Origin: Cinnamomum chago
Taxonomy: Eukaryota; Streptophyta; Magnoliopsida; Laurales; Lauraceae
Length of the DNA stretch: 64,000 bases
Direction: 5' to 3'
Assembly (NCBI GenBank): GCA_038049695.1
Contig: CP142458.1
Coordinates: forward strand, 66,373,501-66,437,500
Below are positions 55,500-64,000 of the stretch, piece after piece (positions within the stretch are counted from its first letter, which is position 1; each line of letters starts with the position of its first letter). The position numbers and the translations under genes were made by a program. Under the pieces are notes generated by a model. The model saw nothing but the letters and a program-made list of their open reading frames with translations. It ran no database searches and was not told the DNA's origin.

Positions 55500-56043
55500 T
55501 GATGGGTCAGGCCCAAATGACTCGGTCCACGATGACAGGTTAGGCCCAAATGACTCGGTCCACAATGGCGGGTCGAGTCAAAGTGACCCGAGCCCGTGAT
55601 GAGCCCGGGTATAAATCCACCCGTTAAGGGCCGGGTCCAGATCCACTAGATGACGGGGTCAGTGCGTCGTTCCCTTAACCGGCTTTTACCAAGTCCTGCA
55701 GAGGAGATCTTACCTGCTTGTCTGTTGAGGGCGGTTCGGAAGACTCCACCAGAATGGAGCGTACGTCGCTGAAGAATCGTCCTCATCCGTTAGGGGAAGA
55801 GTATAAAAAGAGAGTCCCACAAACACTGGAGAAAAGGGGGCAACTCTTATCTACTTTTTCATTATCATTGTATTCTTCTGCTTTGTAATCTCTTCACCGG
55901 AGCAGTAAAGTCATCAACTGAAGTGGACGTAGGTCACACTGACCGAACCACTATAAACCCTTTCTTTCTCTCTCTATTAATTTTCACATTAATTACTCTT
56001 CACTTGACCGGTGGTGCCCGAAAACCACTTTTTAGCATCATAA
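55500..56043 (+). repeat. Element Y 3' LTR
   Basis: Starts TGATGGGTCAGG after GGGGGGCAAA and ends GCATCATAA (the 5' LTR has GCATCATCA). It contains two 33-bp units near 55510-55565 and a TATA-like GAGTATAAAAAGAG near 55800. Confidence 0.92.
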
Positions 56044-56048
56044 AAAAG

Positions 56049-58472
56049 GATCTCTTTCCCAAATCTCCCTCTTTTTCATTTTATTTTCTCTTTCTTGAGT
56101 TGAAATTTACGTTCTTTTTTCATAAGACGTAACTAAATTTTACTCTATTATGAGTTGGCCCTACAATTAGATTAAACTTATAAAGAATACATGAATAAGA
56201 TTTAAAAATCATGGGTTTCAAATACATTAGGGTCGACTTTCTCGGATATGTCAATGCAGTATAATCCATTTCAATATAGAAAATTGAGATCATTATGGGG
56301 GCCAAAATTTAAAGGGCTAAAAGGTTTTGACAAATAAAAGTATAAAAAGGACAAAAGAAATAGATGTTGTTACACTTCTCAATTAAAACAAAAGAGTACA
56401 CAATTTACTTAGAGGATGATGCTAATTCAGCTCGTGGGGCCAATTTAACCTCATCTTCATACTCTTAGATCCAATCCCAATTATACTACAAATCCAAGAG
56501 TGCATCTTTTGGCATATGAGCCTTTTGAATTTTTTATTTATTTAAATAGGTAACTTCCTTTGTGAATTACAGTAATTTCTTAAACATAATGGAATATTAT
56601 ACATCTTCTACTACTTCTGAACAATTAAAACTTATGATACGGGATATCAATCATGGTTGAAAAACTTTCTGAGTTGACTGATAAATCTCCCGAGCAATCT
56701 CATTTTGGTTAGGATTTTATTCGTGTTGGCTAATTCATGGGTTCCATTTGAGTTGTAATTTTGAATTTCTTTTAGAATGGACCATGGTTGAGTCACTGGA
56801 AGACCTAAAGCGAGAATTGGAGTGCTTTTGAGCGAAGAAGCCAAAATCCAGGAAACAAGCTCACTATAGCAAAGCTTTAGTTCGTTAGAGCGAAGTGATT
56901 GGAGCACCCGGGATAGAGAAGGCATTCTTTAATAACGAGCCTGGGAAAGAGCTCTGCACAAGTTTGACTTCTAAATTGGTCTTGTTTACAATTTTGATTG
57001 GGATATAATTAGAATACTCTTGCACGATTTTGGGGCTATATAAATGGTGTTTCTCTCAACCCTAAGTAGGACAAGAAGTTGCTCTCTTTTGTTCTAAGGT
57101 GAAAAAAAAAAATTCTAAGAGAGATTCCATGTTCTCTAGAGCTATCATTAAGAGATTGGGCTGAAGATTTGCTCTAGAAGGTTTGGCGCTTCTACTTCTT
57201 TGTATAAGATATGTGTATCTTGGTCCTCAATATGATTGTTGGAGGATCAAGCAAAGGGAGTGGTGCACGGCAAGTAGTTGTGGGAACGAGGAGTTGTGTA
57301 AGAACAATTACAGTCCTTAGGTCGACTTACTGACCATTGGGAAAAGGAGCAAAAAGTATATCTTGTAATCGTTCAACAATGATTGACTTTTTTTATTGTG
57401 GTTTTTCTCCCTCGATAGGGCTTCCATATTAATATTATGTCTGCCTTCTTGTGGTTTGTGATTGGTAGATCTGATTTCTAGTTTGCGTTTGTTTTGTTTC
57501 CGCTGCATTGTTTTTTAAAACTGGCATCCATTCCAGTAAGTAGAACCTTCATCCTCCGGTTACCTGGTACACCATCTTCAAAGTGGACATACTACTTCTT
57601 TATCTCCAATCAAAACCATTAATTGGGTGGCTTGTAGATCACTCAGTAGTCGACTAAAGCATCTTATCTTTGGCCTACATTTGGATAAGAGATCAAATGC
57701 CTTTGAAATAAGGAAAAAAAAATAGCCTATCAACCACGGATAATGTTCTCCTAAAAGCAGTGTACATATGCGTCTAGATTGTGGGGCCCACTTCGATCCA
57801 TGTCTACCTATGGGGGAGGACACATGGGCCCGTTTGACAATTATAATATATTAAGCTAAAAGGTTTTAAATCTAATTTTGACTTTAATTTTTAAATTTGA
57901 TCGAAAGTTATTTTCAATTTCTACAACTACTAACAATTTATTTTCGGTTTCTACAACTGCTAACATACTCTCCCTCCACTTTCCACTAATATACTTCCCC
58001 TATTTATGGACTTCCATCTTCCCCTTTCTAATATACATAGAATCCTATCTCTTTAAGTATATCCGTGATTAACACGGGTTTTTGTGCTAGTTAGCTATTA
58101 AAGTAAAAGTAATGTAAAGCATCAAATCGAGAGATAATAAAATATATAAGGGTTATAATGGTGTTTTGTCTTTAGTGGATTGGTAGGGAGTCTTCTTTAC
58201 TTCTTTTATTTGTGAAAAGTGAGTATGTCCTTTAGTGGAGAAATGAGCTTTTTTTTTTTTTTTTTTTGACATTCGATTTGAAAAGGAGGGGATTTTGAAG
58301 ATGTATATTTTTAATGTGACGTCTTGTCCGAAAAATGAGACTTAACATTACTTTGACTAATCTAGTAAATTACAAACAGACCATTGGATGGACAAGTGGA
58401 AGTAAAAAACTCAACCCTGTACAAATTATCCCTGCACTTGATTAACAGCTTTCAAAGCCTAGCACCACCTTT
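56049..58472. other. Rest of HOTHEAD-like intron 2, no gene
   Basis: AT-rich DNA without a convincing coding frame. The part from about 57000 to 57540 (multiple TTGTAATCGTTCAAC- and GTTTTTCTCCCTCGATAGGG-like phrases, end TTTCCGCTGCATTG) has the feel of a Ty1/copia LTR end. No boundaries, repeats or target duplication were found, so it is not called separately. Confidence 0.4.
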
Positions 58473-58760
58473 AGGGCCCGTTTGGTAATTTACTTTTAAA
58501 ATAAAGTGGAGTGAAGTGAAATGAAAAGAATGAATAAAATATAAGTGAGTCATGATGGTATTTTATTTTTTGTTGTTTGGGATGAAATATTTTTGACTTT
58601 TTGTATGGGGAAATGAAGTTTTTTTGTCTTTTAGTAAGTAAATGTAGTTGCTTTTTTACTTTTTTTGGAAAAGATGAAGGGAGTTTTGATAAAAAAAAGT
58701 GCTTCTGATGGGATATTTAACTTGACTTGACTATATTAGTAAAGTTACCAAACGGGCCCT
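58473..58760. mobile_element. MITE with GGGCCCGTTTGG ends
   Basis: The left end AGGGCCCGTTTGGTAATTTA and the right end, reversed, AGGGCCCGTTTGGTAACTTT form terminal inverted repeats of about 20 bp around a 288-bp AT-rich body. Such ends are common in PIF/Harbinger (Tourist-like) MITEs, but no clear 3-bp duplication was found. It lies in intron 2 of the HOTHEAD-like gene. Confidence 0.7.
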
Positions 58761-60263
58761 AGGAAGATAAAATTGTAGTTGATTCCAGATTGACAACCGT
58801 ATCTAAGCAGTTGTCTTAGAACAGAAATAAAGAAGTGGAAATGATTCTTTTATATATTTGTCAAATGAGGACCCTGGGGAGGCAGGATCTTTGATTTGGG
58901 AAATTTGAGGAGAGTATCTGACACTTCAAACTGCAAATGGGTCAGGAAAAAAAAGCTCCCAAAGGCAACCCCACTACCCCTTCCTCTGTCCATGGTCACT
59001 CACTTACCCATCTTACAATCACAAAGTTAACAGCCAATGGACATCTGAGATTACCAACAAGAAACCAAGATTTCAATGGTTGAGTAAATAGAATCCATCA
59101 ATTGAAACAAACAACAAACAAACAAACCAGAAAGCCAAGAAAAGAACTGAAATCACTTACCGGGATGGAAATCCAGCAGGATTTTCTCGACCGTGGCGCG
59201 AAGTGCGACCACCAAGTTAGTCAATTTGGCGTAGCCCAGTAGCTCCGCCGCGCTGTGCCGCCTGCCGTCGGGCCCGAATGTCGTCCCGCTGATCTTGGTA
59301 CCCTCCAGATGCTCTACGGAGAACCCGTTGAACGGCCTTAGATTCGCCTCAAGGAGGGCACCAGCGACCGCCGTCTCCCAGCTATCCAGCTCCGGCCGGT
59401 GCACCACCTTCTTCTCCACCCACTCGTACGACGCATTGACCAGACCCATGTCCCACACTGTCCCGGCGGCGGCGCCGGCCTCGAAGAAGGCGGGTTCGGC
59501 GCGGCTGTAGAAGCCGGCGTTGACGGAGGAGCCCCCGCCGAGGACCCGACCGCGGATGTTGCTGACGCCGTCGAGGGAGGTAAAAGATTGAGCAGGGGAG
59601 TTGGCAACGCCACTGCTAGCGTCGGCAAGGATTTGGAGGAAACCGTCTTGGGTGGCTGTCTGGGGGTAGTCTTGGTTGTTTCCGCCGCTCTCCAAGACCA
59701 GGACTTTGAAGTGCTGAGAGAGGGTCGCCGCCAGGGGGCAGCCGGCGGTCCCTCCTCCGACGATGATGAAGTCATAGGTGGAGGTGTTGGGGAGGAGGGT
59801 GGCGTCAAAGAGAGATTCATTGTAGTAGTGTCTTCTTCCTCCTGCAAAAGCAAAACAAGACAATCAGAGAGATAAAAGAGAACATAGAAATCATTGAAAA
59901 CATGAGAGAGGAGAAACCTGCAGGAGAGATAGGAGATAAGGAGGAGATGAAGAGAAAAGAGAGGAAAATGAATAGAGGAGATGAAAGGGAAAAGGATTTG
60001 AATTTCTCCATCTCTTAAATCTGATGAAAACCAGAGCTCTGTTGGAGAAGAATAGCAGTGTCTTTTCTTCTTTTTATGTAGTCAACTCTTCTCTTATCCT
60101 ACTAATATAATGATCAACCAGCAAAACACACCCGTGTGTAAATATATAAAAGTTGTGATAAAAATACCAAATTAACAGAAGATTATGATAAAATGGAAGG
60201 TTTTCAAATTTAATTACAAGAACAGCAGGCTATGGAATTCAAAATTCTACCCTTGATAATCTT

Positions 60264-61010
60264 TGTGTGGGGTATTTTCAAGATATCGAGATGGGCTCCA
60301 CAATACCGAGATTATCATAGTTTCGGTAAAAGTACCAGTTAGGCATGTCTTGGTCTCGGTTTTATGCGTCTCGGCAATAGTGTTGAATGCTCTCATATTA
60401 AGCACCAACTTGATGACAGCACCAGCTCGGTAGTAGTACCAGCTCGTAACAACATTAGGTCGGTAGTAGTACCAGCTCGGTGACAGCACTAGCTCGGTGA
60501 CAACACCAGCTCGTTATCGTCTTCAGTTCGACTAACCAAGACAAGCACTGACAACTGTACATTTATGAATGTTCAACCACGTTACAGAACGTGTTGAGTA
60601 ATGATGACATGCATCGGATATGGATAAAAAGTTATCATTATCCGGTAACTACGTCTACTTCAAGGTAAGGTCCATTGGGACTCTACTCCCAAGACGTCAG
60701 GATAAGGTCCGATGGGACTAAACCTCCAAAAGTCAACTCTTGACCTCTATATAAGAGCTAATCCAAAGAAGACACGCTTATGCTTACACATATATCCACG
60801 TTCTAAGCTCCTCCTTCTTCATCCTTTGTCTAGTGACTACACTAACTCAAGCATCGGAGAGCCTTCAGCTGACTGCAACCCGGGTTTCTAACCTTTGTTT
60901 CTCCTTCCCTTTCAGGTTTCAGGCATCCAATTTCCCCCAAAGAACTTCATAAAGATCCTAATCCATCTATAATCCATCCTTCCAAGCCCATATTAGTTTA
61001 GGCACTTACA
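60264..61010 (+). mobile_element. Family Z 5' LTR (747 bp)
   Basis: Starts TGTGTGGGGTATTTTCAAG, ends GGCACTTACA, and is followed by primer-binding site TTGGCGCCGTCTGTGGGG (61012). The middle is full of TCGGTA and CAGCTCGGT motifs. The TATA-like CTCTATATAAGAGC is near 60747. It is the same family as the solo LTR at 12235-13017. It stands just upstream of the HOTHEAD-like gene start, on the opposite strand. Confidence 0.85.
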
Positions 61011-61057
61011 ATTGGCGCCGTCTGTGGGGATCGATTGAGTCAAACTCACAAAAAACC

Positions 61058-61700
61058 ATGTCTTCAAAAACCAGAAAAGGCGAAGGATCATCTAAGACCC
61101 TACCACCACCCCCAATCCCTCGCCAGAGCAGATTCGGGGCAAAACCTGGCGCGGTGAGCGTGGAAGGGCCTGAAACTTAGTTAGGTTCATCTTCAAGGAG
61201 GGTGACGACACCTTCCCGGCAAGATAACCTTCTGCTGGAGCATTCCCGACAAGATAATCCTCTTCAGGTGCGTCCCTGAAGAGACAAATCCCAGATTGAT
61301 GCTGACGACGACGACAATCCACTTCTCGCGAATATCAAGGCCCAAAACCTTGTTATCCAAGAGCAAGATGAATTGATTCGTCAACTCCGACAGCAGCGAC
61401 AAGAGCAGCAGGGGGGCACGAGGAGCTCGTCCTCCCAGTGCAAGGGCCCCCAAATTCTTGACCACTAAGGCAGGTTGACGCTGCTGCATATCCTCTTCTT
61501 CCTCCAAGATAGATGAAGAGTTGGAGGAATGAACGACTTGCTGTGATCCCTTTAACCTCGAGGAGGTCTCAGCAGCAGGGCTTTTGGCTGACTCGGCGGA
61601 CTTCAAATAAGACTCGAAAGTGTTGTCCTCAGCACTAGAAGTGGCCCGGTGTTCTACGCCGGTTGGGGATTGTACGGGCTCTCCCATTTACTCTTCTGCG
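61058..61700 (+). pseudogene. gag: Decayed start of family Z gag
   Basis: ATG at 61058 opens MSSKTRKGEGSSKTLPPPPI, like the starts of Tat/Retand-type gag, but stops after about 40 codons. Another frame continues with an acidic stretch and a Gln-rich coiled-coil-like NIKAQNLVIQEQDELIRQLR near 61335-61395. The element breaks off before repeat R1 begins at 61800. No capsid domain or 3' LTR is seen. Confidence 0.6.
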
Positions 61701-61799
61701 TGAACCTAGCGCCCTTCCCTTATCCGCGGTTGACCGGACCTCCTCTTGATGAAGGGGTGGTACCTCGGTTCGTAATTGAGAAGCACCCAAGCAGCTCAG

Positions 61800-64000
61800 T
61801 ATTGAAACTATTTCTAATAAGTCCTTGATGGCTTACTTTTTTTTTTTTTTTCTTCTTTCTTTTCTTTGGAATTGCTGTTAACACACCCTTCATTGATCAT
61901 TGCACGTCTAAATTTTTTAAGAGCAACATACCCATATGTAAAATAACGAAAATGGACACCAGCAGTACTTTCAAGGCTTTTGGATTTATTCTGTACACAT
62001 CCTAGCAAAAAACGATTTTCCTCTCCTCTTACTGAAAAATTTAGGGACTAATTTGAAATTTTTTGAAACTTATGTCTTTTTTTCCAAAATAAGGTAAAAA
62101 GTTAAGGACTTACTTGAAATTTTTCTCCCTTTTATTTTTTTTTTGGGGTGTGTTGGGGGTTTGGGGTCACTGGTAATTGACAAAATCCTAATTAATGTTA
62201 TTGAAATTTTGAAGGATCCAAAATTGATAAAATCGAAAAACACAAAGAATCTATAGAAAAATAGAAACATTTACCTGAGAAATAAAATTTTGTAGGCATC
62301 TGGAATCGTAGAATTTCACTCAATTTGATTAGGAATACCTGGCCCATGAGCAAAGAGTTTTCTCAATCCAAAATGACAAACCGAGCGTGCAAATAGAAGA
62401 GAAAATAAAAAGTCGGATGTCCAATTGGGGGTCTATTTTGTAGAATTTGAACTCTCCATTAGTTTCCTAGTAACTCATACTAAAACACTATCATTAGTTT
62501 TATAGTACAACTTAAAACTCCTACTAAGATGCTGGTAGGATTCTCCAAAAATAAGACTCATTAGTACATAAGACTTTTTATAATTGGATGTTTCATATTA
62601 AAAGAAAAGACTATTTTTGAAAACCTGAGTTTGAATTTGAATTTAAAAAGAATTCTAAGATTTTTTAGGAAAGAAGTCTGGATTTCTCCCAAATCTAATA
62701 AGCATTAGATAAGGATGTAAGAAATAGAGATTAGGAGTGGGGTTTAGATGAAATGGGGCTACAAGTGGTTATCTGTTTATCAGTTGAAGTCTTCGGATTG
62801 GGGGTGCTTAAGGGTAGGGACAGCATGAGTCCAATTATTGGTTTGACCGCTGCAGATGGGTTCTGAACTTGGGTTTTAGCACTAGGGCGGTACATTGATC
62901 TAATTATTTGGCATATATAGTATATGGACCGGTCTTGGATTAAGTGATAAGAGGCCTGAAGTTCACCCTGTCTAAAAAAAGTACTGTATGTAGTTTAGTG
63001 AGTAATTTACTGACCCAAAGCTCGCGCCCAACCCATAAATGTAATGCGTGTAGTTTAGTGGCTGATTCACCCATCAAATTATTAGTAAGCTCGGTCTAAC
63101 CTGACATTTATAACGTAGGTTGAGCTAGAGCTTGAGCAGGCAATGGCTTTTTATTTCTAAAGTTGGATTGGAGTGGATATACCTCAGTTCAACCCATAAA
63201 GCCCTTACTTAGGATCCAAATAAAACTTAAAAGCCCTTACTTAAGATATGAATAAAACGGGTACATGACCTACTTTTTGGATCCATTAGATATTTAGGTA
63301 TGGATATGGATCCATGCATATAGGGGTCCAAAAAGCTCAGAAATGGAATTCGAGCCCTGTATGTTCCAACTTAAGAAACAAGATAGAGGACGATTACATT
63401 CACACACACATACATAGAGATGCATTGGCTTGTGTCTTTCGGGCGGGTTACACTTGATCATCAATCCGAATGGACCATCCAACACCACCTCAACTCCTCT
63501 CCCTCAAGCCAATATGTGATGGATAGATACTAAGGAGCTGGACCGACAGTCATCTTTTTATTTTCAAATTTAAAGCATTAAAGTTGTGTGCAACAGATCA
63601 AACGCTTTATTCTATAAAAGATTAAGGGATTAAAAGCATTAGATTGACTTAAGACTTCCTTTCTAAGATGGTCCCACCTAGATCCCCCCTCGTCCCATTT
63701 TGGTAAGGCTGTCAACAGTATACCTAGGGTTGTAAACGGGTCAGTTCCGGTCTGGGTCCATATTGGACCTGAAACCGTTAAGGAAAATGTGAAACTGGAT
63801 CCAGACCCGGAACCGGTTTATTGGCTCCGGAACTGGAACCAAAACCATATATGGGACAGGTCTTGATCCGGATCCGAGTTTAGGTAGAGAATGATATTAA
63901 AAAAAATATAGTTTTTAGGAAATATTTTCGAAAATTGAGGTAATATGTCGAGTCTCGGGTCTACAGGTCCGAACCAAGGTGGGACCAAACCTAAACTCAT
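61800..64000. repeat. Unrecognised repeat R1, copy 2 (cut by window end)
   Basis: It matches 37259 onward in order and orientation, including the hAT-type MITE (63725-64000, truncated by the window). The left border abuts the broken family Z element. No coding content was recognised. Confidence 0.85.

Larger units (their letters stand above)
52080..56043 (+). mobile_element. Element Y: older gag-only LTR retrotransposon in intron 2 of the HOTHEAD-like gene
   Basis: LTRs lie at 52080-52588 and 55500-56043. A 5-bp duplication AAAAG flanks it (52075-52079, 56044-56048). The two LTRs differ at roughly twenty positions by eye plus one 33-bp indel, so Y is clearly older than X. The layout is as in X: primer-binding site at 52589, decayed gag, 75-78-bp tandem repeats, GC-rich GGGCGCC words, A runs (54959-54985), polypurine tract GGGGGGCAAA before 55500. 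No pol genes. Its LTRs are recognisably related to those of X. Confidence 0.93.
45241..60011 (-). pseudogene. HOTHEAD-like GMC oxidoreductase gene, exon 3 split by an LTR retrotransposon
   Basis: Exons on the minus strand are 60011-59918 (signal peptide MEKFKSFSLSSPLFIFLSFL and onward), 59841-59161, and 51337-51039 continued at 45785-45241. Phases agree, and without the insert the frame runs 539 codons into a donor at 45240. Seen are the FAD-binding IIVGGGTAGCPLAATL, GMC signature 1 around RGRVLGGGSSVNAGFYSR, signature 2 around EVILSASALGSPHLLLLSGI, and the C-terminal active-site region with WHYHGG and SPGTNPQATVMMLGR. The family includes Arabidopsis HOTHEAD (long-chain fatty acid omega-alcohol oxidation for cutin, prevention of organ fusion) and mandelonitrile-lyase-like proteins; the substrate here is unknown. 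Element X, with GGAGA duplicated, interrupts exon 3 after residue 358. The final exon (about 50 residues by family comparison) was not found. No other lesion is visible, so the gene died recently, or intact alleles exist. Confidence 0.9.

Noticed and set aside
57000-57540. Possible Ty1/copia LTR end
   Set aside because: It rests on compositional resemblance only; no TG...CA ends, primer site, partner or duplication could be fixed.
59399-59875. Plus-strand ORF of 158 aa over the HOTHEAD-like exon
   Set aside because: It is antisense to an exon with clear GMC motifs and is a GC-rich shadow frame.
1-64000. CRISPR arrays, rRNA or tRNA genes, bacterial-type operons
   Set aside because: The tandem repeats seen are retrotransposon-internal or microsatellites without spacer structure. 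No tRNA cloverleaf or rRNA stretch was recognised by eye.

Overview
This window is nuclear DNA of a flowering plant, from a transposon-rich, low-gene-density region. The evidence is a single-exon plant EFL1/RIA1-type GTPase, a HOTHEAD-like GMC oxidoreductase with spliced exons, a tandem cluster of plant-type glutamate-receptor-like (GLR) genes, and plant Ty3/gypsy, hAT-like and Mutator-like elements. The species cannot be named from the sequence.

Layout. 1-7187: remains of a Ty3 chromovirus-like retrotransposon. Its pol is in one frame with six nonsense codons, gag and protease are missing, and a 2.6 kb 3' LTR ends inside a GLR exon. 7188-13085: GLR copy A, a pseudogene cut by that LTR. It also carries a 2.7 kb solo LTR in an intron, a Mutator-like MITE in its last exon and a second solo LTR in its 3' UTR. 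14069-14443: a hAT-type MITE. About 15104-21963: a tandem duplication of GLR upstream DNA plus first exon; the first unit holds the orphan first exon B, and the second leads into GLR copy C. A 1 kb hAT-like element lies between them and has a matching empty site in the first unit. 21602-27346: GLR copy C, six exons with consistent splice sites and phases and a 936-codon open frame. 27540-31440: GLR copy D, a decayed relative.

31850-37190: an EFL1-like gene on the minus strand with a probable 5'-UTR intron. 37259-39580 and 61800-64000 (cut by the window end): two copies of an unrecognised 2.2-2.3 kb repeat. 44408-45124: a hAT-type element with a Mutator-type MITE nested in it. 45241-60011: a HOTHEAD-like gene on the minus strand. 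Its third exon is split by a very young 5.2 kb gag-only LTR element (X), and its second intron holds an older relative (Y). 60264-61700: a third LTR family (Z) with the start of a decayed gag.

Main biological point. GLR C lacks the usual large amino-terminal domain. Before its ordinary ligand-binding/channel half, it carries a degenerate second channel module with its own M1- and M3-like segments, plus an extra S1-like segment. The M3-preceding intron has the same position and phase in both modules, and pseudogene D keeps the same order. This looks like an internally repeated, multi-module ionotropic-receptor-like protein. The rest of the window is mainly a well-stratified record of nested insertions, several with exact target-site duplications that set element ends to the base.
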